From: an uncultured Prevotellaceae bacterium
GTDB lineage: Bacteria > Bacteroidota > Bacteroidia > Bacteroidales > Bacteroidaceae
DNA length: 13,047 nucleotides
NCBI GenBank assembly: GCA_947176655.1
Contig: CAMWRK010000035.1
Coordinates: 1 to 13,047 of the forward strand
Direction of reading: 5' to 3'
Made by a program: the position numbers and the translations under genes. Of this stretch, positions 6,716 to 13,047 are shown piece by piece. Below the pieces are notes generated by a model. That model ran no database searches and was not told where the DNA came from. It saw only the letters and a list, made by a program, of their open reading frames with translations. Numbering within the stretch: the stretch's first letter is position 1; each line of letters begins with the position of its first letter.

Positions 6716-8902
6716 ATGGAGGAAACCAAAGAACTACAAGGGCTCTATAAGATATTCCGTGCTGCGATTTATGTATCGCTGTTGATGGAATTTTTCGAAT
6801 ATGCGATAGACCCGGAGACACTCGACCATTGGAACGGAGTGCTTGTCAATATTCATGACCGCATAAAGACGTGGATGATATATCATGACGGCAATCTACT
6901 GTATGCCAAGCTGACCACGTTCCTTCTCATCTGTATAACCTGTGTTGGAACGCGCAACAAGAAACATCTTGAGATGGATGCCACCAGACAGGTACTTATT
7001 CCATTACTTGGCGGTATCCTGTTGGTAGGTGTGTCCGTCTGGCTCTTCGGTTTCTCCATCATGCCTCGTATCTATACCCTCCGAGTCAATACATGGCTCT
7101 ACATGATAGTGTCGGTTGTGGGAGTTGTGCTTATCCATGTCGCGCTTGACAACATATCTAAGTTCTTGAAGGAGGGACTACTCAAAGACCGCTTCAACTT
7201 CGAGAACGAGAGTTTTGAACAGGCGACCGAGGCAATAGAGAACAAATACTCCGTGAATATCCCGATGCGGTTCTACTACAAAGGGAAATTCCGGAAGGGT
7301 TATGTCTCGATTTCCAATCCCTTTAGAGGTACTTGGGTAGTGGGTACTCCCGGTTCAGGTAAGACGTTCTCAATTATTGAACCCTTTATCCGTCAGCACT
7401 CTGCGAAGGGTTTTGCTATGGTAGTTTATGATTATAAGTTCCCTACCTTAGCCACAAAATTATATTACCATTACCTGAAAAATAAGAAGTTGGGTAATGC
7501 TCCGGCAAATTGTCAGTTTAATATCATCAACTTTGTGGATGTGGAATATTCTCGTCGTGTGAATCCTATTCAGGCGAAGTACATCCAGAACCTTGCAGCC
7601 GCTTCCGAAACAGCGGAAACTCTGCTTGAATCCCTGCAAAAAGGAAAGAAAGAAGGTGGCGGCGGTAGTGACCAGTTCTTCCAGACCTCTGCGGTCAACT
7701 TTCTTGCTGCCTGTATCTATTTCTTTGTAAATTATGAGAAAGAGCCTTATGATGCCGATGGTAAACTGTTGTATGCCGAGAAGATTCAGGATCCGGTCAC
7801 TAAGATATGGAAGCCGACAGGTGTTGTGCGTGAGTACAAGGACGGCCCGGTGGTTGAACCGGCATATTGGTTAGGTAAGTATTCCGATATGCCTCACATA
7901 CTCTCTTTCCTGAATGAGAGTTATCAGACAATCTTTGAGGTGCTGAATACCGATAATGAGGTAGCTCCGCTTCTTGGTCCGTTCCAGACTGCCTTTCAGA
8001 ACAAGGCGATGGAACAGCTTGAGGGTATGATAGGCACGCTCCGTGTATATACCTCGCGTCTTGCCACAAAGGAGTCCTATTGGATATTCCATAGAGATGG
8101 TGATGATTTCGACCTGAAGGTGTCAGACCCAAAGAATCCGAGTTATCTGCTTATCGCCAATGACCCGGAGATGGAGAGTATCATCGGCTCACTGAACGCA
8201 CTTATCCTTAACCGTCTTGTTACCCGTGTGAACACCGGTCAGGGAAAGAATGTACCTGTCAGCATCATTGTCGATGAGTTACCGACCCTGTACTTTCACA
8301 AGATAGATCGATTGATTGGCACGGCACGAAGCAATAAGGTGTCTGTCACACTTGGATTTCAGGAACTGCCACAGCTTGAGAGCGATTATGGCAAGGTTGG
8401 TATGCAGAAGATTATTACGACCGTAGGTAATGTCGTTTCCGGGTCTGCCCGTTGTAGGGAGACCGTTGAATGGTTGTCAAATGATATATTCGGGAAAGTC
8501 GTTCAGCTTAAGAAAGGTGTAACAATCGACCGTGATAAGACCTCTATAAACCTTAATGAGAACCTTGACAGCCTTTTGCCGGCATCCAAAATAACTGATA
8601 TGCCTACCGGATGGATATGCGGCCAGACAGCGAGAGACTTCATTAAGACCCAAACGGGACGTGGTGACAGCATGAATATTCAAAAGTCACGGGAGTTCCA
8701 GACAACAAAGTTTTTTTGCAAGACGGATTTTGATATGGAGGCAATTACCAAAGAGGAATCCGAATATGTGCCATTACCCAAATTTTATACCTTCCCATCA
8801 CTAGAAGAGCGTGAACGTGTACTATACAAAAACTTTATTCAGGTTGATGTCGAAGTTAAGAATATGATTGCTGAGATACAAAGAAGAGCCTACGCCAAAT
8901 GA
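6716..8902 (+). CDS. Type IV coupling protein (VirD4/TraG-type ATPase)
   Basis: This 728-residue membrane ATPase is expected to bring the relaxase-DNA complex to the secretion channel. Four hydrophobic segments occupy the N-terminal region (about 14-30, 61-79, 92-115, 125-146), as in the Bacteroidales MobC/YWFCY group, although the eponymous motif itself is replaced by LMEFFEYAI. The Walker A motif is GTPGSGKT (210-217). Walker B is SIIVDELPTLYF with Asp520-Glu521. The region GSARCRETVEWLSNDIFGK near residue 575 also fits TraG/TraD/VirD4 proteins. Bacteroidales annotations usually call it MobC or TraG; I leave the symbol empty because CTnDOT uses TraG for the VirB4 ATPase. It starts 9 bases after the lipoprotein gene and overlaps the lysozyme start (ATGA at 8899-8902). 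GC content varies strongly along the gene. Confidence 0.92.
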   Translation: MEETKELQGLYKIFRAAIYVSLLMEFFEYAIDPETLDHWNGVLVNIHDRIKTWMIYHDGNLLYAKLTTFLLICITCVGTRNKKHLEMDATRQVLIPLLGGILLVGVSVWLFGFSIMPRIYTLRVNTWLYMIVSVVGVVLIHVALDNISKFLKEGLLKDRFNFENESFEQATEAIENKYSVNIPMRFYYKGKFRKGYVSISNPFRGTWVVGTPGSGKTFSIIEPFIRQHSAKGFAMVVYDYKFPTLATKLYYHYLKNKKLGNAPANCQFNIINFVDVEYSRRVNPIQAKYIQNLAAASETAETLLESLQKGKKEGGGGSDQFFQTSAVNFLAACIYFFVNYEKEPYDADGKLLYAEKIQDPVTKIWKPTGVVREYKDGPVVEPAYWLGKYSDMPHILSFLNESYQTIFEVLNTDNEVAPLLGPFQTAFQNKAMEQLEGMIGTLRVYTSRLATKESYWIFHRDGDDFDLKVSDPKNPSYLLIANDPEMESIIGSLNALILNRLVTRVNTGQGKNVPVSIIVDELPTLYFHKIDRLIGTARSNKVSVTLGFQELPQLESDYGKVGMQKIITTVGNVVSGSARCRETVEWLSNDIFGKVVQLKKGVTIDRDKTSINLNENLDSLLPASKITDMPTGWICGQTARDFIKTQTGRGDSMNIQKSREFQTTKFFCKTDFDMEAITKEESEYVPLPKFYTFPSLEERERVLYKNFIQVDVEVKNMIAEIQRRAYAK

Positions 8903-9384
8903 AAAGACTGATTATATGGCTGTTTCTTGCATCCTTTGGAGTAAGTGTAAATGCCGGCGATTGGTCTTCTCTTATGGATCTGCCTCCATTTGAACGAGCT
9001 GTCCTGATTATTAAATACTATGAGTCCTTACATCGTCCTGAACACTGGCCGACGATTGGCTACGGTCATGTAGTTCAGTCCGGTGAGCCATATAAAAGAG
9101 GTGTGCAATTAAATGAACGACAAGCTGACGAATTACTCCGTACAGATCTAAAAAAATTCTGCTCCCTCTATTCTGAATATGGTAAGGACTCTATCCTTCT
9201 CGGTGCACTTGCCTATAATTGTGGTCCCGGAGCCGTAAACAAAAGCACTATACTGAAAAAGTTAAAAGTCAGAGACCGCAACATCTTCAAAGCCTACACC
9301 TCCCACTGCCACTACAAAGGCAAATGGCATAAACGATTATATAGTAGAAGGCTCACTGAATTACATCTATTGTTTGTTCAATAG
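8899..9384 (+). CDS. Exported lysozyme-like muramidase of the conjugation apparatus
   Basis: The 161-residue protein has a signal peptide (residues 1-19, cleavage after VNA) and a glycoside-hydrolase-24-like lysozyme domain. The probable catalytic Glu is E42 in KYYESLH, followed by PTIGYGH (51-57), LNERQADELLRTDL (71-84) and ALAYNCGPGAV (103-113). Such enzymes open peptidoglycan for assembly of the secretion channel, like VirB1. The distance from Glu to the TIGYGH Thr is only 10 residues, against about 15 in T4 lysozyme, and no Asp lies between them, so the active site differs from the textbook type. The start overlaps the coupling-protein stop. It is the last gene of the tra operon and is followed at once by a strong hairpin. 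Confidence 0.87.
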   Translation: MKRLIIWLFLASFGVSVNAGDWSSLMDLPPFERAVLIIKYYESLHRPEHWPTIGYGHVVQSGEPYKRGVQLNERQADELLRTDLKKFCSLYSEYGKDSILLGALAYNCGPGAVNKSTILKKLKVRDRNIFKAYTSHCHYKGKWHKRLYSRRLTELHLLFVQ

Positions 9385-9429
9385 TAAAATCTCCATCCAC
9401 AGTATATGATTCTGTGGATGGAGATTTTA
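9385..9429 (+). terminator. Perfect 18-bp inverted repeat, likely intrinsic terminator
   Basis: The left arm TAAAATCTCCATCCACAG (9385-9402) and the right arm (9412-9429) are exact reverse complements with a 9-base loop. The stem begins with AAAA and ends with TTTT, so it can end transcription from either side. It starts directly after the lysozyme stop codon and marks the end of the transfer operon. I see no similar hairpin elsewhere in the window. Confidence 0.85.
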
Positions 9430-9921
9430 GTTTGTCCATACACTACATCAAGATTAGTAGAAATTGCGTCAATACCCCCCGGCCCTCACTTACCAGTTAC
9501 CAACTAGTATTCGTACAGAAATAGCCACTCAACGGTCCAAAGTACGAATATGTCCGCAATCCGCATGTCCGTGGTCCACTCATACTTAGTATTGAGACAA
9601 TGACACTAATTGGGTAGTTCGTAAGTCTTCATATCCGAAGTAAAGACGAGCGTTATAGCATTCACAACCAGAACCTCCGGGCTATATTTCTAGCCACATC
9701 TATTTTGATTGTAAATTAACTACTATCAGCTTGGTCTTCATTCTCACGTACTAATCAAATCCCTTGTAAATAACTTATCGAGAATTTATTAGGCAAAGCT
9801 GTCATCAGCAAAACAGATAAAAATATTAGGCATATCTTCGGAATCGGACATTAGTAAAGAATGCCGTCCAACACCCTTTGACCATAAAGATAATGAAAAA
9901 CTTTTATATTTCGTCAAAAAT
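9430..9921. other. Gene-free stretch between tra operon and cargo
   Basis: About 490 bases carry no convincing gene on either strand; all frames are broken by stops. Small signals include a 9-base inverted repeat (9508-9516 and 9542-9550), an 11-base palindrome ATACTTAGTAT (9582-9592), a short hairpin GGCTA-TAGCC (9680-9695) and two copies of TATTAGGCA (9787-9795, 9824-9832). None is strong enough to name as an origin of transfer, attachment site or RNA gene. The stretch may be leftover from cargo insertion or may hold an untranslated RNA. Confidence 0.55.
9508..9550. repeat. Inverted repeat in gene-free stretch
   Basis: TATTCGTAC (9508-9516) and GTACGAATA (9542-9550) are exact reverse complements separated by 25 bases. 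This could be a protein-binding site or a small hairpin. A 9-base match in a region this size is only mildly above chance. Confidence 0.3.
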
Positions 9922-9941
9922 CGTTAACTTTGCGGTCAACG
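9922..9941. promoter_or_regulatory. Inverted repeat over the promoter, candidate operator
   Basis: CGTTAAC (9922-9928) and GTCAACG (9935-9941) form an inverted repeat with 6 of 7 pairs matching and a 6-base spacer, directly over the -7 element. A dimeric HTH protein bound here would block the promoter, so autoregulation by the product of the next gene is plausible. This is inference from symmetry and position only. Confidence 0.4.
9925..9932 (+). promoter_or_regulatory. Bacteroidetes-type -7 promoter element
   Basis: TAACTTTG matches the Bacteroidetes sigma-ABfr -7 consensus TAnnTTTG exactly. It lies 27 bases before the ATG of the HTH gene, leaving a leader of roughly 20 bases. The upstream region is A/T-rich, with TTTTATATTT near the expected -33 place but no clean TTTG. 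It should drive the HTH gene and perhaps the cargo operon behind it. Confidence 0.6.
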
Positions 9942-9959
9942 CAAATATATAGAAAAATT

Positions 9960-10163
9960 ATGGAAGACCTAAATAGGATAAAATTAGTGTTAGTTGAGAA
10001 AAAGCGCACCAGTAAATGGCTTGCACACGAAGTCGGCCGAGATCCCGCTACCGTATCAAAATGGTGCACAAATATTTCTCAACCAGATCTTTATACTTTT
10101 GTAAGGATAGCTAATGCATTAGATGTAGATGTGCGTGAACTTATTTGTAAGACAAAAGAATGA
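9960..10163 (+). CDS. Small XRE/Cro-like helix-turn-helix regulator
   Basis: This is a 67-residue single-domain DNA-binding protein. The HTH core is about residues 15-44: WLAHEVGRDPATVSKWCTN, with the recognition helix around PATVSKW, then a last helix LYTFVRIANALDVDVRELI. This is the compact Bacteroidetes form often seen beside restriction or other defence and accessory genes, where it controls the neighbouring operon. I choose ATG 9960, because the upstream TTG at 9930 lies within the -7 promoter element. A 203-base gap separates it from the zinc-ribbon gene, so it may be cotranscribed with the cargo or only regulate it. Its own promoter overlaps an inverted repeat. Confidence 0.85.
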   Translation: MEDLNRIKLVLVEKKRTSKWLAHEVGRDPATVSKWCTNISQPDLYTFVRIANALDVDVRELICKTKE

Positions 10164-10366
10164 GAATGTATAATAAGATTGATATTACTTATTAAGTTGC
10201 AATAATCGGGGGAGGTCTCTTGAATAGTGTGATTTGTTTTTGCCTCTTTTGATGTCGCCTGACAAGGAGACTCTACTTAAAGAAGAGATAATGCACAACA
10301 CGATTATTTATATAAATTGAGACCCCAGAAGCCGTAACGTGCTAAAATCAGATTAAACGACTGAAC

Positions 10367-10726
10367 ATGGGAAAACTGAGTGAATCCGCTTTTGCAATAA
10401 TGGGCATGTGTGAGAATGAGCGTAAACCATTCGGAATAACTGTTGACAAACGCGGAAATGCCTACGCTTTTTGTTGGGCATTTAAGATGAGTAAGGAACA
10501 AGCCGCGCGTGAAGGGTATGACAAAACCCATGTGAGAGGATCAATCGTCTATGACGATGATTTCAACGGTTGTCCTTATTGCGGCTCAAAAGGCTTTTAC
10601 ATCTGCAACAGATGTGGGAAAGTTGTTTGCTACGATGGTAGAGAAATGGTCACATGTCCCAACTGCGGAACGTCCAGCGGTGTCGTTCCGGGAGAGACGT
10701 TCGACTTGTCCGGCGGAGGAATGTGA
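10367..10726 (+). CDS. Free-standing TerY-C-like zinc-ribbon protein
   Basis: The 119-residue protein has an N-terminal domain of about 65 residues (AIMGMCENERKPFGITVD, AYAFCWAFKMS) followed by a cysteine-rich zinc-binding part: C69-x2-C72, C80-x2-C83, C88 and C97-x2-C100 (CPYCG, CNRCG, CPNCG). This layout resembles the metal-binding domain normally fused to the C-terminus of TerY-type vWA proteins. The tail is Gly-rich and short. No catalytic motif is present, so it is probably a scaffold or sensor subunit. The kinase gene follows after 58 bases and the vWA gene after that, neither overlapping. Family assignment is by cysteine pattern and context. Confidence 0.72.
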   Translation: MGKLSESAFAIMGMCENERKPFGITVDKRGNAYAFCWAFKMSKEQAAREGYDKTHVRGSIVYDDDFNGCPYCGSKGFYICNRCGKVVCYDGREMVTCPNCGTSSGVVPGETFDLSGGGM

Positions 10727-10784
10727 ATAAAAATGTTTACATTTGCCGCTTAACTGATATATGAAAATAAACGACTTCAGATAA

Positions 10785-12050
10785 ATGAAAGAACTAAAGA
10801 CAAATGACAAAGTAAACCTCGTAGGAGGCCTTCAGGCAACAGTAGTCAAAGAACTGGGGCGTGGTGGTCAGGGCATCGTTTACCTTGTAGAGCTTCTCGG
10901 GAAAAAGATGGCCCTTAAATGGTATCTTAATGCCCCCGATGACAGATTTTACAAGAATCTTGAATCCAATGTGAAGAAAGGCGCGCCCTCCGGAGCATTC
11001 CTATGGCCTGAGTATGTAACAATGAAGGAGAAAGGGAGCTACGGCTACATCATGCCATTGCGTCCTGAGGGATATTATGAATTCGGTCAATTCTACCTGG
11101 CTCGCGTTCAGTTCCAATCTTTCGAGGCTTTACTAAATGCTGCCATGAAGATTTGTGAGGGTTTCAAAAATCTTCATCTTAGCGGTTTCAGCTATCAAGA
11201 CCTCAACGATGGCAACTTCTTTATCCATCCTGAGACCGGTGACGTACTGATCTGTGACAACGATAACGTGATGCCCGAAGGTGAGGCTTCTGGAATTCTT
11301 GGCAAAGCACGTTATATGGCTCCTGAAATTGTACTGGGCAAGAATATGCCCAACAAAGGAAGTGACCGTTTCTCTCTCGCTGTCCTATTATTCATGCTGT
11401 TCTATGGAAATCATCCATTTGAAGGGGATAAGGTGCTTCAATGTCCTTGTCTAACGGAAAAGTATGAGAAAAAATTCTACGGGAGCGAGATCCTTTTCAT
11501 CTACGATGAAAAGGACTCAAGCAACCGTCCGGTAAGAGGTGTGCATCGCAACGTAATTCGCAGATGGCCTGTATATCCTGTAATTCTCCGCAATGCGTTT
11601 GTTGAAGAGTTTACTCAGGAGAAACTTAAGGACCCCAACAAGCGTAGCATCGAGAAAAAATGGCAGAATGTAATTCGTAGCCTTCGCGATCTGCTTGTAG
11701 CTTGTCCGAAATGCAAGGAAGAGACCTTCATAACGGATCTTCAATCACCTAAGTGCATGAACTGCGGTACCAGCATGCAGATCGCCGGTGGAATCCAGCT
11801 CCAGAATCGCACGATTTGGCTCACGCCGGGCACCGTCTTCTATCTTGGATATGACAATGTGCCGACAGCTCGTATCGTGACTGTACCGGGCGATAAGTAT
11901 CCGGTTCAAATTCAGAACATGACATCTGATAAATGGACGGTAGAAACTCCGAGCGGCAAACTGAAGAGCATTGAGCCTCAAGGAATGATGCCAGTAAAGG
12001 CCGGTCTTAAAGTAATCTTCGACTCAGCTAATAAAGCAACAATAATCTAA
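10785..12050 (+). CDS. Ser/Thr-type protein kinase with zinc ribbon and C-terminal beta domain
   Basis: The 421-residue soluble protein has a eukaryotic-like kinase domain at about 20-305. The glycine loop is GRGGQGIVY (25-33) and the ATP lysine is probably K45 in ALKWY. The catalytic loop is YQDLNDGNFF with D139 and N144 (HRD replaced by YQD). The metal-binding DFG is replaced by DND (158-160), and ARYMAPE (175-181) and GSDRFSLAVLLFMLFYG (192-208) are the activation-segment end and helix F. All key catalytic residues remain, so activity is expected. A four-Cys zinc ribbon follows (C307, C310, C324, C327; CPKC and CMNC). A beta-rich C-terminal domain (about 335-421), possibly FHA-like, follows; that call is tentative. 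No membrane segment is present. It should phosphorylate partners in the vWA/PP2C group encoded next to it. Confidence 0.87.
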   Translation: MKELKTNDKVNLVGGLQATVVKELGRGGQGIVYLVELLGKKMALKWYLNAPDDRFYKNLESNVKKGAPSGAFLWPEYVTMKEKGSYGYIMPLRPEGYYEFGQFYLARVQFQSFEALLNAAMKICEGFKNLHLSGFSYQDLNDGNFFIHPETGDVLICDNDNVMPEGEASGILGKARYMAPEIVLGKNMPNKGSDRFSLAVLLFMLFYGNHPFEGDKVLQCPCLTEKYEKKFYGSEILFIYDEKDSSNRPVRGVHRNVIRRWPVYPVILRNAFVEEFTQEKLKDPNKRSIEKKWQNVIRSLRDLLVACPKCKEETFITDLQSPKCMNCGTSMQIAGGIQLQNRTIWLTPGTVFYLGYDNVPTARIVTVPGDKYPVQIQNMTSDKWTVETPSGKLKSIEPQGMMPVKAGLKVIFDSANKATII

Positions 12051-12071
12051 AACCCAAAATATCACAAAATC

Positions 12072-12812
12072 ATGCCAGGATTAATTGACAGCGAAAGACC
12101 TCCCCGTAGGCAAATGACACTATTCTTCATCATCGACAAATCAGGCTCGATGGGTGGTTCTAAAATCGGGAGTGTAAACGATGCAATCGAGAACGTTCTC
12201 CCTATGATTGCCGAGATTTCCGACAACAATACCGATGCAGAAATTAGAGTAGCTGCATTGGAGTTCTCCAACAGTACTCAATGGCTTTATGATGAGCCAA
12301 AGCTTGCACATGAGTTCATCTGGCAACCCGTACAGGCTGCCGGTATGACTTCTCTTGGTGAAGCTTGTCTCGAACTTAACAAGAAGCTCTCGCGTAACGG
12401 TGGTTACATGTCTTCTCCGAGCGGATGCTTTGCTCCTGCATTCATCCTTCTCTCTGATGGTGGTCCCACTGATAACTTCGATGCCGGTGTCAAGAAGCTA
12501 TGGGAAAATAGCTGGTTCAAGAGCGGAATCAAGTTGGCTATTTCAATCGATTCAGATGTGAATGTTCTTGAACAGTTCACAGGATCAAAAGAATCAATCG
12601 TGGAAGTTCACAACATCGAAGCTCTGAAGGACATGATTAAGTTCATGGCACTCACATCCTCGCAGATTGGTAGCCAAAGTTCCACATCAGCAGAGAAGAC
12701 AAAGCAGGAACTCGTAGAAGAGAAGATCAAAGACATCGTAGATAATACTTCCGGGGCCGAGACTGCCGCCGAGCCTAAACAGGGTGGCGACTCCTACGAT
12801 GAATGGGATTAA
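12072..12812 (+). CDS. TerY-like von Willebrand factor A domain protein
   Basis: The 246-residue protein is one vWA domain (about 12-195) followed by a polar tail. The metal-ion-dependent adhesion site is complete: DKSGSM (22-27), Thr93 in GMTSLGEA and Asp129 in LLSDGGPTD. This type of domain binds partner proteins through a divalent metal. TerY proteins usually carry a C-terminal zinc-binding domain; here it is missing and the tail is instead Ser/Thr/Glu-rich, ending DSYDEWD. A protein with that zinc-binding pattern is encoded separately at 10367-10726. The gene follows the kinase by 21 bases and precedes the phosphatase by 11 bases, so the three form one transcription unit. Confidence 0.88.
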   Translation: MPGLIDSERPPRRQMTLFFIIDKSGSMGGSKIGSVNDAIENVLPMIAEISDNNTDAEIRVAALEFSNSTQWLYDEPKLAHEFIWQPVQAAGMTSLGEACLELNKKLSRNGGYMSSPSGCFAPAFILLSDGGPTDNFDAGVKKLWENSWFKSGIKLAISIDSDVNVLEQFTGSKESIVEVHNIEALKDMIKFMALTSSQIGSQSSTSAEKTKQELVEEKIKDIVDNTSGAETAAEPKQGGDSYDEWD

Positions 12813-12823
12813 AACAACACAAA

Positions 12824-13047
12824 ATGAAAGGAGTAAGTTCTCTTAAACATACCTGTCAGGGAGAAAGTCATAAGGCAAGCAATAAGCCATGTCAGGATTT
12901 CTCACTGGCAGAATCAAAAGATGCGTATGCCGTGGCTATTGTAAGCGATGGCCACGGCGGTGCACGCTATTTCAGAAGCGACAAAGGTTCTGAACTTGCT
13001 GTCCGCTGCGCAAAGAAAGCAATCGCGAAATTTGTTAAGGAGACCTC
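12824..13047 (+). CDS. PP2C-type protein phosphatase, N-terminal part (runs off window)
   Basis: The open frame begins at ATG 12824, preceded by AAAACAACACAAA, and is open to the window end, giving 74 full residues. It shows the N-terminal PP2C signature: CQGESHKASNKPCQDF, then AVAIVSDGHGGARYFRSDKG, in which the Asp of SDGHGG binds the catalytic Mg/Mn. This is the metal-dependent Ser/Thr phosphatase that would reverse the action of the kinase encoded upstream. The rest of the enzyme is outside the window, so completeness of the active site cannot be judged. Confidence 0.88.
   Translation, partial: MKGVSSLKHTCQGESHKASNKPCQDFSLAESKDAYAVAIVSDGHGGARYFRSDKGSELAVRCAKKAIAKFVKET

Noticed and set aside
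9600..9700. Short minus-strand frame of about 30 residues in the gene-free stretch, as a gene remnant
   Set aside because: It has no start codon, is closed by stops on both sides and matches no family I recognise.
9787..9832. Two copies of TATTAGGCA as an attachment-site repeat
   Set aside because: A 9-base repeat in about 500 bases is near chance, and there is no integrase gene in the window.
9930..9959. TTG start extending the HTH protein by 10 residues
   Set aside because: The TTG lies inside the -7 promoter element, and ATG 9960 begins the usual compact HTH protein.
10171..10194. TAATAAG / CTTATTA inverted repeat after the HTH gene as a terminator
   Set aside because: Only 7 A/T-rich pairs and no T-run follow; too weak to call.
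10738..10745. TACATTTG as a promoter for the kinase gene
   Set aside because: It fits TAnnTTTG, but no -33 element is near and the motif is short; the gene is more likely cotranscribed with the zinc-ribbon gene.

Overview
The window looks like part of an integrative and conjugative element (or conjugative plasmid) of a Bacteroidales bacterium. It has the traJ-traK-traL-traM-traN-traO gene order of Bacteroides CTnDOT-type transfer operons. Leaders before the ATGs are A-rich and mostly lack a Shine-Dalgarno sequence. The one clear promoter-like element (TAACTTTG) fits the Bacteroidetes -7 consensus TAnnTTTG. GC content is fairly high for Bacteroides in much of the tra region. A Muribaculaceae- or Prevotella-like host would fit, but genus cannot be decided from sequence alone.

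Region 1 (2-9384) is one long, tightly packed, plus-strand conjugation operon. It holds the 3' end of a TraI-like gene, then traJ (VirB6-like inner-membrane channel), traK (VirB8-like), traL (small inner-membrane protein), traM (VirB10-like scaffold), a beta-class DNA methyltransferase, traN (VirB9-like, periplasmic/outer membrane), traO (small exported protein), a lipoprotein with a DUF1566-like C-terminus, a VirD4-like coupling ATPase and an exported lysozyme. Together these give a type IV secretion channel, its wall-opening enzyme and the ATPase that feeds DNA into it. The methyltransferase between traM and traN and the lipoprotein after traO are the unusual additions. The operon ends at a perfect 18-bp hairpin (9385-9429).

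Region 2 (9430-9959) is about 500 bases without a recognisable gene, ending in a promoter and an inverted repeat in front of a small regulator.

Region 3 (9960-13047) is cargo: a 67-residue HTH regulator, a free-standing zinc-ribbon protein resembling the TerY C-terminal domain, a Ser/Thr-type kinase with its own zinc ribbon and C-terminal beta domain, a von Willebrand A (TerY-like) protein, and a PP2C-type phosphatase cut by the window edge. Kinase + vWA + PP2C is the 'TerY-P' phosphorylation triad known from comparative genomics and, as I recall it, from anti-phage defence lists. Here it has a separately encoded TerY-C-like zinc ribbon and an upstream HTH gene, and it rides directly behind a conjugation operon. 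This is the most interesting part of the window. The likely model is a phospho-signalling stress or defence module carried by the element; its trigger and output are not visible here.
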